Shown one piece after another: positions 16,615 through 25,510 of a DNA stretch of 64,000 nt (the first letter of the stretch is position 1; each line of letters begins with the position of its first letter). The notes under the pieces are model-generated. The model did no database searches. It was not told the origin of the DNA and was given only the letters and a program-made list of their open reading frames with translations. The translations under genes and the position numbers were made by a program. Source of the DNA: UBA822 sp036336795 (GTDB lineage: Bacteria > Gemmatimonadota > Gemmatimonadetes > Longimicrobiales > Gaopeijiaceae); contig JAYZFL010000044.1 in assembly GCA_036336795.1 (NCBI GenBank), positions 40,946 to 104,945 of the forward strand. The letters run 5' to 3'.

Positions 16615-17841
16615 TTGGCATTCGATAGCGTTTGGCTCAACAACCAGATCGCTACGATGTGTAGCGGCGCCACTGCATACGGTGAAGTTCCTGACGGTGC
16701 AGTAGCTGTGACTGACGGGAAAATTGAGTGGGTGGGGCCGAGGTCGGAGCTTCCGGAAGCTGGTATGTCGCCGGAGACAAAGATATATGATGCCGGCGGT
16801 GCCTGGCTGACTCCTGGGCTCATTGACTGTCATACACATCTCGTTTTCGGCGGTGACAGGGCTGACGAGTTCGAGGCTCGCCTAAGGGGTGCCACGTACG
16901 CTGATATTGCCCGTGCCGGTGGAGGCATCCGGTCCACCATGCGGGCGACTCGGGAGGCCACGTCGGAGGAATTGGAAGAAGGGGCTGTGGCGAGAGCACG
17001 AGAGCTACTCAGGCAGGGCGTTACCACACTTGAAATCAAGTCCGGCTACGGTATGGATGTCGCCACAGAACTACGGATGTTGCGAGTGGCACGAAGGATT
17101 GGTGAGAGGCTCCCGCTTACTGTCAGAACGACTCTTCTTGCTCTCCATGCCCTCCCTCCCGAGTTCCATGAGCGACGAGATGACTTTGTGACTCTCGTTA
17201 TTGGAGAGCTGTTACCGGCGGCTGTAGAAGCGGGCTTGGTGGATATGGTCGACGCATTCTGCGAAGGGATTGCGTTCACCCCTGATGAATGCGCCTCGTT
17301 CTTTCAGAAGGCCGCTGATCTCGGACTTCCGGTCAGGCTCCATGCCGATCAACTTTCGGATACGGGCGGTGCCGGGTTGGCTGCGCGCTTCTCCGCTCTC
17401 TCTGCCGATCACCTTGAGTATGCGTCTGAGGATGGCGTTCGGGCGATGGCTGGATCTGAAAGCGTGGCCGTGTTGCTTCCCGGAGCCTTCTATTATTTAG
17501 GTGGGACTCGCAAGCCACCGGTGGACATGTTCAGAGACCACGGTGTGCCGATGGCCCTTGCGACTGACGCTAACCCCGGATCTTCTCCTATCCTGTCACT
17601 CCTCACCATACTCAACATGGGTTGCACTCTCTACGGACTGACTCCAGAGGAAGCCCTGGCGGGTGTGACGAGGAATGCTGCATTGGCTTTGGGACTCGGG
17701 GCACACCTAGGTACCGTGGAACCGGGGAAGCGTGCTGATTTAGCTATATGGGATGTAGCTCATCCGCGAGAGCTCGTATACTGGATAGGTGCTAACCCCT
17801 GCCGAACTGTCATTCGGGGCGGTGCTGTGCTACTAGATTGA
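16615..17841 (+). CDS. hutI: Imidazolonepropionase
   Basis: This 408-residue amidohydrolase opens the imidazolone ring to give formiminoglutamate, the substrate of the FTCD next door. Metal-site and family motifs are present: GLIDCHTHLVFGGDRADEFE, GVTTLEIKSGYG, RLHADQLSDTGGAGLAA and ATDANPGSSPILSLL. The start is TTG 16615, with GGAGAGG about ten bases upstream. Biochemically it acts between hutU and FTCD, although it is encoded after both. A single unit hutU-ftcD-hutI is likely, with only 60 bp before this gene. The 277 bp after it, up to rho, show no clear terminator. Confidence 0.96.
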   Translation: MAFDSVWLNNQIATMCSGATAYGEVPDGAVAVTDGKIEWVGPRSELPEAGMSPETKIYDAGGAWLTPGLIDCHTHLVFGGDRADEFEARLRGATYADIARAGGGIRSTMRATREATSEELEEGAVARARELLRQGVTTLEIKSGYGMDVATELRMLRVARRIGERLPLTVRTTLLALHALPPEFHERRDDFVTLVIGELLPAAVEAGLVDMVDAFCEGIAFTPDECASFFQKAADLGLPVRLHADQLSDTGGAGLAARFSALSADHLEYASEDGVRAMAGSESVAVLLPGAFYYLGGTRKPPVDMFRDHGVPMALATDANPGSSPILSLLTILNMGCTLYGLTPEEALAGVTRNAALALGLGAHLGTVEPGKRADLAIWDVAHPRELVYWIGANPCRTVIRGGAVLLD

Positions 17842-18118
17842 CCCTTAACGGGGTATTGAAGGAGTGGACGTTCCTCATCTATCTCAAACTCTACCCTTGC
17901 CTTAAAGAGAGAAACGCAAAACATTAGAAATCACCCAATCGGGTGTCTGGAACGCAGATCTTTGATTAATTAGCTCGAGTTCGGGCCGTTCCAATCTCGG
18001 ACGCCGTCCCGGATGGTCGCGACCATCAGATGCGCCCACGTGTTCTTTGAAGAAAGCGCGTAGCGTGTGGAATGGCAGGCCCCAAGAACGCGAGGGGTCA
18101 ATCTGTTCGTAAGCACAT

Positions 18119-19600
18119 GTGAGGAAATCAGAAACAGTGGACGGGAGCACACCTAACGACAGGCTTCCTTTAGGGGAAGAAGAGAGCCGAGGCTCAGACG
18201 ATCAAGAAGATCGAAGTGGTTCTCGGCACGTCCATGATCAGGGGGAAGTGCAGCATCGAGAGGACCGTAGTGAATCGCAGGGCAGGGATGACCGGGAGGA
18301 CAGTTCTGGCCAGGCCACTGCCGACGGCCGGTCGCAAAGCCAGGGACGGAGGAATCGAAGACGGCGGACGGAAGGGCGTAACGATTCGGACCGGCCTCGT
18401 CGGCGAAACCAACGGGGACGCCGCCGGCAGCAGGATCGGGATCAGTCGGAACAGCCAGAGCGCCGGAGTGCACCGCTAGGTATCCTAGAGGTCCTCGGTA
18501 GCGGCTCCGGGTTCATTCGACGGGAAGAATCGGGCTACACTCCTTCGAAGGACGACATTTACGTCGGTGCCAAGGTCATTCACAAGTTCGGTCTGAGAAC
18601 AGGTGATGAGCTTTGCGGTTCCGTGGGTCGGCGCCCCAGGAATGGTAAGAGCCCACCGCTTACGCACTTGGATCTAGTGAACACCAATCCGCCCGAAGAG
18701 GCTCGCCGTAGGCCAGACTTCGATAGGCTGAGCGCAGTTCACCCGGATGAGCAACTCGTCCTGGCGTGTGACCGTACGGTGGCTGGGGAGCCAGACTATA
18801 CCAACCGGGTGATTGATCTCTTTTGCCCACTGGGAAAAGGCCAACGAGCTATGATCGTTGCGCCCTCCAAGGCAGGCAAGACGACAGTTCTCCAGTCGGT
18901 TGCCCAAGGCATTGTTGCCAACAATCCGGAATGTCGCCTGATGATCTTTCTCGTCGATGAGCGTCCCGAGGAGATCACTGATATGGAGATGTGCGGCTTC
19001 GGTGAAGTAATCGCCTCAAGCTTCGATCGGCCTGCCGAACGTCATTGCCAGATGGCGGAGATGACTCTCGAGCGAGCTCGGAGGTATGTTGAGGGCGGCC
19101 AAGAGGTTGTGATCATTCTGGACTCGATCACGCGGCTGGCTCGGGCGTACAACACGGTTGAGCAGGGTAGCGGCCGCACACTCTCTGGTGGTCTCGACGC
19201 AAATTCTTTAGAGAAGCCGAAACGATTCATTGGTAGCGCCAGGAAGATTGATCCGCGGCAAGGGGGGGGATCCCTGACTATCGTTGCCACAGCTCTTGTT
19301 GACACGGGGTCCCGCATGGATCAGGTCATTTTCGAAGAATTCAAGGGGACCGGAAACAGTGAACTTGTCTTGAGCCGTGAGGTAGCGGATAAGAGGATTT
19401 ATCCTGCCATCGACCTCAACGGTTCCGCTACGCGTAAGGAAGAACTACTCCTTGATCGCGACACCTTGTCGGTCTCACGAGCGATGCGTCGCCAGTTGTC
19501 CGATGTGCCACCAACGGAGGCCATGAATGAGCTTTTGGGGGTGATGCGAAGGACGAAAACAAACGAGGGGCTGGTGGCTATGGCAAACCAAACAATCTAA
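18119..19600 (+). CDS. rho: Transcription termination factor Rho
   Basis: This 493-residue hexameric RNA helicase terminates untranslated transcripts. The ATPase core is standard: Walker A APSKAGKTTVLQ, VVIILDSITRLARAYN, and GGSLTIVATALVDTGSRMDQVIFEEFKGTGN. The primary RNA-binding OB domain starts near residue 117 (LGILEVLGSGSGFIRREESG). In place of the usual N-terminal helical Rho_N domain there are ~115 residues of Arg, Asp, Gln, Gly and Ser, surely disordered. The start is GTG 18119, as a stop codon sits at 18110 in frame. With few intrinsic terminators visible in the window, Rho probably matters much here. The stop overlaps that of the convergent SRPBCC gene. Confidence 0.96.
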   Translation: MRKSETVDGSTPNDRLPLGEEESRGSDDQEDRSGSRHVHDQGEVQHREDRSESQGRDDREDSSGQATADGRSQSQGRRNRRRRTEGRNDSDRPRRRNQRGRRRQQDRDQSEQPERRSAPLGILEVLGSGSGFIRREESGYTPSKDDIYVGAKVIHKFGLRTGDELCGSVGRRPRNGKSPPLTHLDLVNTNPPEEARRRPDFDRLSAVHPDEQLVLACDRTVAGEPDYTNRVIDLFCPLGKGQRAMIVAPSKAGKTTVLQSVAQGIVANNPECRLMIFLVDERPEEITDMEMCGFGEVIASSFDRPAERHCQMAEMTLERARRYVEGGQEVVIILDSITRLARAYNTVEQGSGRTLSGGLDANSLEKPKRFIGSARKIDPRQGGGSLTIVATALVDTGSRMDQVIFEEFKGTGNSELVLSREVADKRIYPAIDLNGSATRKEELLLDRDTLSVSRAMRRQLSDVPPTEAMNELLGVMRRTKTNEGLVAMANQTI

Positions 19601-20160
19601 CCCGGATCCGAACCCCTTTCGTGTGCAGTTGAATCAGAGGACGTAGCGATCTCCTTCAGTCGAGTCAGACTTGCGGTCAGTTGTTCTCCCTGTGACTCCG
19701 CCATCCCTCGGGCCACGTAGCCCATGAGTGGGTTCCATCCGAAGTCCCCATCTTCTTGCCATGTGACAAGACTGCCGTCGGTTACAGTGACCAACTCGAG
19801 TTTACCGTTAATCTGGGTATTTCCTTCCATTTCGACGTGGTAGCGGATCAGGTGTGGGCGGCGGCTCTCCGTGATCGTGACGGAGCCGGATCCCATTTGT
19901 TCGTCATCCCAAGTTCGTCTGGCATTGATCCCGAACGCTGGGGCTGTCACTTCCGATTCTATATCGCCCCACGGGGTCCATTCCTCCCAACGTGACAGAT
20001 CGTTGAGAAGAAGAAAGACAGCTTCTGGGACAACTGGTATCTCGACCGTGGATTCGGCGGACCAAGTATTGGGCAGCCAAAAGCCAATTAAGAGGAAACC
20101 GGTCAGGGAGGCACCGATCAGGCCGAAAACTCGGGCGAGGCGAACCATCATATTTACCAC
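19597..20160 (-). CDS. Membrane-anchored SRPBCC (START-like) domain protein
   Basis: This 187-residue protein has an N-terminal membrane helix (VFGLIGASLTGFLLIGFWLP) and a polyketide-cyclase/SRPBCC domain after it: STVEIPVVPEAVFLLLNDLSRWEEWTPW is the typical opening, and SGSVTITESRRPHLIRYHVEMEG and TWQEDGDFGWNPLMGYVARGM follow. These domains bind lipids or other hydrophobic ligands; no specific ligand is evident. The helix would place the domain in the periplasm or at the membrane surface. A second in-frame Met three codons later is an alternative start. It converges on rho with a 4-bp overlap. Confidence 0.75.
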   Translation of the reverse strand: MVNMMVRLARVFGLIGASLTGFLLIGFWLPNTWSAESTVEIPVVPEAVFLLLNDLSRWEEWTPWGDIESEVTAPAFGINARRTWDDEQMGSGSVTITESRRPHLIRYHVEMEGNTQINGKLELVTVTDGSLVTWQEDGDFGWNPLMGYVARGMAESQGEQLTASLTRLKEIATSSDSTAHERGSDPG

Positions 20161-20329
20161 CTAGTGCTAGCTATGACTTTATTGAGGATGGGTTAATAAA
20201 TAGGGTTAGTATAGGTGGGCAGTATCACGATCCGGGTCGTTGCTAACCTTGTCGGGAACCGCGGGGTGTTTCGGAAACTGCCACTTGCCGTGTTCCATGA
20301 TGTGGCGGGTTGAAACTGCAGGTCTTGGC

Positions 20330-20731
20330 TCACAGCTTTACCTCAAGGGCAAGTTCGTAATGACATGAATCACAAGCGAGTGGATGAGGATGTCGGAGCC
20401 TCCCCACTTTCCGAAGTGTTATCCGGCTTCCACAATTAGGGCAGGATCCGTCCACGGCCAGGAGACTATGGTACTCGATCCAGCGTCTTCGGGCGGTCAA
20501 GGCCCCGATCCCCAGGGCCCCTAGAGGCCAAAGAGCATGTGGAGGGAAAAGGGCGACGAAGGGTGCGATCACCAGGCCCACAACGAAGGCGACCAAAGCG
20601 CGTCTAAGACGCCACACGCGACTTCGGGACTCGATCCGGACGGTGGCGGCCGCCGTATCGAAGCCGAAGAGGGTGATCCTGGCGGGAACCAAAGTCCCGA
20701 GCGAAGTGCCGTGCCGTCGCTCTTCGCCCAT
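20330..20731 (-). CDS. Two-helix membrane protein with C-terminal zinc ribbon
   Basis: This 133-residue protein has a basic N-terminus, a hydrophobic hairpin (LVAFVVGLVIAPFVALFPPH, LWPLGALGIGALTA) and a C-terminal cytoplasmic zinc ribbon with CPNC and CDSC pairs about 25 residues apart. I do not recognise a named family. It starts 3 bp after the aminotransferase gene on the same strand, so the two form an operon, but the context gives no clue to function. Confidence 0.65.
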   Translation of the reverse strand: MGEERRHGTSLGTLVPARITLFGFDTAAATVRIESRSRVWRLRRALVAFVVGLVIAPFVALFPPHALWPLGALGIGALTARRRWIEYHSLLAVDGSCPNCGSRITLRKVGRLRHPHPLACDSCHYELALEVKL

Positions 20732-20734
20732 GCT

Positions 20735-21907
20735 CTATGTGTGTCGTTTTGAGAAGTTGCGCAATCGCTCTCCGGCTTCTTCCAGGGTCTCTGTCCGCTT
20801 GCAAAAGGCGAACCGGACGAGGGTTCGATACGGATCAGCATCGGCGTAAAAAGATGAGCCCGGGACCGGGGCAACACCGGCTTCCTTGGCCAACCTCCGA
20901 GCGAAGTCTGGGGCCGGATCGTCACTCAATTCCGAATAGTCAGCGAATATGTAGTAGGCGCCTTGGGGTTTTTCACACCTGAAGCCGGCATCCGTGATGG
21001 CGTCAAAGAAGACGTTTCGTCTCCCACGGTAGTCATCCACCATGCCGGAGTAGTAGTCGCTGTCGAATTCTTGGAGCCCCAAGGCGCAAGCTTCTTGTAG
21101 TGGTGCCGGAGCACCCACCGTCAGGAAGTCGTGTACTTTTCGGATCACTTCCGTCAGATCTGGAGGAGCGACGATTGTCCCGATTCTCCACCCGGTGATA
21201 CTGAACGTTTTTGACAGGCCACTCACTGTAATGGTTCTGTCTCTCATGCCATCGAGTGTTGCCAATGGAATATGCTCACCTTCGTAACAAATGTGCTCGT
21301 AAATTTCGTCTGTGATGGCCAGTAGGTCGTGTTTTAGACAGAGTTCGGCAATCGCTTCAAGCTCCGCTCGATCCAACACTCGGCCTGTCGGATTATTGGG
21401 GGTGTTGACGACGATAGCTCGAGTTTTCTCAGTGACGACAGAGGCCAAGAGGTCCGTGTCGAGACGAAAATGAGGCGGCTCTAATGGAAGGAAGACCGGA
21501 TGAGCTTCAGACAGCAGGATGTCTGGAGCGTAGTTCTCGTAAAATGGCTCGAAGATGATCACTTCGTCGCCTGGGTTTATCGTGGAAAGCATGACGGATG
21601 CGACTGCCTCTGTGGCTCCGCATGTGACAGTGATCTCTCTGTCGCCGTCCACCTCGAACCCATACCACCGTTTGTAATTCGTGGCGAGAGCATGCCTGAA
21701 CCGTGGAGACCCCCATGTGACGGCGTATTGGTTTATGTCGCCTTGGATTGCTTCGCAAGCGGCATCTTTCAGGCGTTGAGGAGCCGGAAAATCAGGCATG
21801 CCTTGTGCGAGATTGATTGCATCGTACTCCCGTGCAACTTGAGTCATGACTCGAATGGAGGACTCGATGAGGCCGTGGGTTCTCGAAGCTATACGTGATG
21901 CGGTCAT
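20735..21907 (-). CDS. Class I/II pyridoxal-phosphate aminotransferase
   Basis: This 390-residue fold-type I aminotransferase belongs to the subgroup that includes methionine/kynurenine (glutamine-keto-acid) transaminases. The motifs are NLAQGMPDFPAPQRLKDAA at the N-terminus, VNTPNNPTGRVLDRAEL, and SGLSKTFSITGWRIG, which carries the PLP-binding Lys. GSSFYADADPYRTLVRFAFCK with the substrate-binding Arg closes the protein. The exact amino acid cannot be set by sequence alone. It is the first gene of a two-gene unit with the zinc-ribbon protein; transcription would start in the 423-bp region shared with the divergent BNR gene. Confidence 0.9.
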   Translation of the reverse strand: MTASRIASRTHGLIESSIRVMTQVAREYDAINLAQGMPDFPAPQRLKDAACEAIQGDINQYAVTWGSPRFRHALATNYKRWYGFEVDGDREITVTCGATEAVASVMLSTINPGDEVIIFEPFYENYAPDILLSEAHPVFLPLEPPHFRLDTDLLASVVTEKTRAIVVNTPNNPTGRVLDRAELEAIAELCLKHDLLAITDEIYEHICYEGEHIPLATLDGMRDRTITVSGLSKTFSITGWRIGTIVAPPDLTEVIRKVHDFLTVGAPAPLQEACALGLQEFDSDYYSGMVDDYRGRRNVFFDAITDAGFRCEKPQGAYYIFADYSELSDDPAPDFARRLAKEAGVAPVPGSSFYADADPYRTLVRFAFCKRTETLEEAGERLRNFSKRHT

Positions 21908-22278
21908 AAAGGTGGCCTGATCAAAATTTGAGATCGATGCTTAATGTTACAACAATCCTCCCACCATAAAAGTATGTCTAACTTCCCCAACGACTATTTG
22001 GCGACCGAACTCACACTCTCTCCGAGTGTCCGGTACGGTTGGGTTGACATGGGCTGCCCAAGTCGACGAAAGGTCGAGTCACGCTGCACTGCGGGCCACC
22101 TTAGCCGCGGGTTCTGGGATTTCAAGGCTCGACACAATTTCAAGTGATTCCTGGGAGCAGGAAAGCCGGATTGCCCGTAACGGTACCTGACGGCACATTG
22201 CGAACCGATTGTTTGACTGTCTGTGCTCGTCCTGTGGTTATGGCTGAGATAGAGTGATTGCTGAACGTCAATCGGCTT

Positions 22279-22297
22279 GCACGATTTTTAATCGTGC
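22279..22297. promoter_or_regulatory. Perfect palindrome upstream of the first BNR gene
   Basis: The stretch 21908-22330 carries no credible gene; a 67-codon frame in it lacks coding character. It contains a 7-bp perfect inverted repeat, GCACGAT and ATCGTGC around TTTTA, ending 33 bp before the ATG of the BNR gene. It may be an operator, or a leader hairpin with the T-rich stretch in its loop. There is no T-run after it, so an intrinsic terminator is unlikely. Confidence 0.35.
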
Positions 22298-22330
22298 TTC
22301 CAACGTCGAAGACAAGGGAGACGAAAAGGG

Positions 22331-25300
22331 ATGACCCGAAGATCACAAGCGGCTCCTTGCTTGTTTTTCTGCGTTTTCGTGATCGTCCGGTCTCTCGGGG
22401 GTCAGGTGCTCGACCAAAAATTCTCAGGAATGTGGGCTCGCAGCATTGGGCCTGCCGGAATGAGTGGTCGGATTACTGCAATCGATGCGGTCGTGGCTGA
22501 TCCTGACATCATTTATGTTGGTGCTGCGACTGGCGGCTTATGGAAATCGATAAACGGTGGCCAAACCTGGTCGGCAGTCTTCGACGATCAGCCCGTTCTC
22601 AGCATAGGGGCCGTTGCGATCGATCAAAGCAACCCAAACGTCGTTTGGGTAGGAACCGGGGAAGGGAACCCCAGAAACAGTGCGGGCATTGGGGCGGGAA
22701 TCTATAGGTCGATCGATGGTGGAGAGAACTGGGCCCTGCTCGGGCTTGAACACTCCGAGCGTATTCATCGCATCCTGCTACATCCGACCGACCCAGCTGT
22801 GGCCTACGTTGGAGCCATGGGTCCTGCGTGGAGTGACGGTGAGGAACGGGGAGTCTTCAAGACCACGGATGGGGGGATCACCTGGGAGCGGATCCTTTTT
22901 GTCGACGAACGTACGGGAGTCGGTGATATGGTCATGGATCCGACTGACCCCGAGAAGCTGTTTGTCGGTATGTGGTCGTTCCGAAGGTCTCCATGGTTCT
23001 TCGAGTCGGGTGGGCCGGGTAGCGGACTCTACGTCACTCTTGATGGGGGTGAGACGTGGAAGCGTATGGATGCTGGGGACGGATTTCCGGAAGGTGAATA
23101 TGGTCGAATTGGACTCGCCGTATCTCCCAGCGCTCCGCACGTTGTCTATGCGTTGATCGAAGCAGCCGAGAGTGCTTTGCTCCGCTCGACTGATGGTGGA
23201 TTGAGTTGGAGGACCATCAGGAGTGGCCCTGGAGTCAATCCTCGACCGTTCTACTATAGTGACATCTTTGTGGACCCAGAGGACGAACAGAGAGTCTTTC
23301 AACTTCACTCCCGGTTGGAAGTGAGTGAGGATGGGGGTGAGAGTTTCGAGACTGTCGGTTCGGGGGTCCATCCTGCCTATCAAGCTCTTTGGATCAGTCC
23401 TGACGATCCAACACTCCTCTATGCAGGGACTGACGGGGGATTCTATGTCTCACGGGATCGCGGGAAGCATTGGAGGATGATCGAGAATCTTCCAGTCGGG
23501 CAGTTCTACCGAATTTCAGTGGACGATGAGATTCCCTTCAGTGTTTACGGAGGCATGCAGGACAACGGGTCGTGGAAGGGGCCCTCGGATCGGTGGGAGA
23601 GCGGCGGAATTCGGAACTACCATTGGAGGGAAGTGGCATCTGGCACCGGGTTCGGTACGATTGTAGATGCGAGGGATCCGAACTACGGATATGCGATGTC
23701 GCAGGCGGGAAAACTCATTCGATTTGAGCTTTCCACTGGTGAGCGGAAGCAGATCCCCCCTTGGGCCCCCGAGGCCTCCCCACTACGCTTCAACTGGAAC
23801 GCCCCACTTGCCACCGATCCGCATGATCCGGGGGTCATCTATTATGGAAGCCAATTCGTTCACAAGAGTGTGGATCGGGGTGATACGTGGCAGATCATAA
23901 GTGCCGATCTCACCACCAATGATCCTCAGAAGCAGAGTCAAGACCAAAGTGGAGGACTGACTCGTGAATCCACGGGTGCAGAAAACCACACCACCATCGT
24001 GACGGTCGCACCGAGTCCGCTTGAACGCGACGTGATATGGGCGGGAACGGACGACGGTAACGTTCAGTTGACACGGTCCGGGGGTGGCCAATGGGAAAAC
24101 TTGACTGGTCGAATGGACGCCGTTCCAGCGGGCGCTTGGGTGGCTCATATCGAGCCCTCGAAATTTAATGCAGGTGCAGCGTTCGCCGTATTCGACGATC
24201 ACCGACGAGGAAACCGGGAGGCCTACGTCTACCGTACCGACGACTACGGACGCAGGTGGAGGCGAATTGCCGACGAAGACGATATTGAAGGATTCGTACA
24301 CATTGTTCGCCAGGATCCGATCGCTGAAGGTCTATTGTTCGCAGGTACTGAATTCGGCCTCTATATGTCTCTGAACGGCGGTGAAGATTGGGTGAAGTGG
24401 ACTAACGGGATCCCAGCCGTTCCGGTTTATGATCTGCTTGTCCACCCCCGGGATCATGATTTAGTGGTGGCGACCCACGGGCGGGCCCTTTACGTAATTG
24501 ACGATATTCGTCCTTTGAGGGAGCTTACTCTGAATCCATGGGCAGCCGAATCTGGCCTCTACCTATCGGAGCCTCCACCTGCGTATTTGCATCATATCGC
24601 CCAGGGTGACGGGTACCATTTTCCCGCCGACGCCATGTTCCACGGATCTACCAAAACGCCGGGAGCGTTGCTCTCATATTGGGTTTCTGCAGAACAGGAG
24701 GATTCCGTCACGATTCAGGTACTTGATTTTGATGACAAGGTGGTTCGTTCCTTTCAGGGATCTGCGCACCTAGGGCTGAATCGGGTTTCGTGGGATCTTC
24801 GAGAAGATCTTCCGGAGATTCTGCAAGAAGTTTCTCCTGAGGCCGGTGGGCTCGGACCGGGGTTGCCTCGAGGAGCCGAAGTGTTACCAGGGAGGTATAC
24901 CGTTCGGCTCAGGGGTGGCGGCTACCTTAGTGATCGTACCCTAGAGGTTCATCCGGATCCGAGGGTCGAAATCCCGATGATCGATCGCATTGCCAAGTAC
25001 ATGGCGGTGAAGACGTCGCTGGATCTAGAAGCTCGCGTCGGCATGCTGGCGGCGGTGGTCCAAAGGGTCTTGGAGGGTGTGGACGGAGTTGAGGAATTGG
25101 TGGGCACCGATGAGAGCGTTAGTACGTCGGTGCTGATCGGGGAGGGACGAAATTTGAAGCGGCGACTTGAGGAACTTGCCGACTTCGAAGCTGTGGAGCA
25201 GTATCGGTCCGGGGTCCGGAGCCTTACGTCCTCCTACGATACGCCGACCGAGGGGCAGCGTCTCGATCTCATACGAATGGAAGAGGCCGTGGACCACCTC

Positions 25301-25405
25301 ACACGAGTAATCGATGACTTTCTGGTATTGGACGTCATGCCTTACCGTGATCGTGTGGAAGCTGCAAACCTGGATGTGTTCGTATTCGTTGGGCCGATCA
25401 TCTGA
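22331..25405 (+). CDS. Large secreted BNR/Asp-box (sortilin-like) repeat protein, copy 1
   Basis: This 1024-residue protein has a short signal peptide (ATG 22331, GGGAGACGAAAAGGG upstream; cleavage near SLGG). The mature part is built of beta-propeller blades with Asp-box motifs such as SINGGQTWSAVFDD, SIDGGENWALLG, TTDGGITWERI and SLNGGEDWVKW. It resembles the VPS10/sortilin-type 'glycosyl hydrolases' frequent in Bacteroidota and Gemmatimonadota; catalytic activity has rarely been shown. After the propellers (to ~730) come a beta-sandwich-like region and a helical C-terminal domain (~880-1024). It is a close paralogue of the next gene in both order and motifs (IRGRSIGPAGMSGR there, MWARSIGPAGMSGR here), so the pair is a tandem duplication. 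Confidence 0.85.
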   Translation: MTRRSQAAPCLFFCVFVIVRSLGGQVLDQKFSGMWARSIGPAGMSGRITAIDAVVADPDIIYVGAATGGLWKSINGGQTWSAVFDDQPVLSIGAVAIDQSNPNVVWVGTGEGNPRNSAGIGAGIYRSIDGGENWALLGLEHSERIHRILLHPTDPAVAYVGAMGPAWSDGEERGVFKTTDGGITWERILFVDERTGVGDMVMDPTDPEKLFVGMWSFRRSPWFFESGGPGSGLYVTLDGGETWKRMDAGDGFPEGEYGRIGLAVSPSAPHVVYALIEAAESALLRSTDGGLSWRTIRSGPGVNPRPFYYSDIFVDPEDEQRVFQLHSRLEVSEDGGESFETVGSGVHPAYQALWISPDDPTLLYAGTDGGFYVSRDRGKHWRMIENLPVGQFYRISVDDEIPFSVYGGMQDNGSWKGPSDRWESGGIRNYHWREVASGTGFGTIVDARDPNYGYAMSQAGKLIRFELSTGERKQIPPWAPEASPLRFNWNAPLATDPHDPGVIYYGSQFVHKSVDRGDTWQIISADLTTNDPQKQSQDQSGGLTRESTGAENHTTIVTVAPSPLERDVIWAGTDDGNVQLTRSGGGQWENLTGRMDAVPAGAWVAHIEPSKFNAGAAFAVFDDHRRGNREAYVYRTDDYGRRWRRIADEDDIEGFVHIVRQDPIAEGLLFAGTEFGLYMSLNGGEDWVKWTNGIPAVPVYDLLVHPRDHDLVVATHGRALYVIDDIRPLRELTLNPWAAESGLYLSEPPPAYLHHIAQGDGYHFPADAMFHGSTKTPGALLSYWVSAEQEDSVTIQVLDFDDKVVRSFQGSAHLGLNRVSWDLREDLPEILQEVSPEAGGLGPGLPRGAEVLPGRYTVRLRGGGYLSDRTLEVHPDPRVEIPMIDRIAKYMAVKTSLDLEARVGMLAAVVQRVLEGVDGVEELVGTDESVSTSVLIGEGRNLKRRLEELADFEAVEQYRSGVRSLTSSYDTPTEGQRLDLIRMEEAVDHLTRVIDDFLVLDVMPYRDRVEAANLDVFVFVGPII

Positions 25406-25510
25406 CTAAGCCGCTGGCCGGGCCAATTTACTAGTCAATTCCTGCACGCTCGTGGAGTAGCTGAGGCCGCGGACGTGCTTTCCGTTTGCCACTAGAAGAG
25501 AGGTGCCCTG

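Noticed and set aside
21944..22147. 67-codon plus-strand frame upstream of the first BNR gene
   Set aside because: No ribosome site, no recognisable motif, and composition unlike neighbouring proteins.
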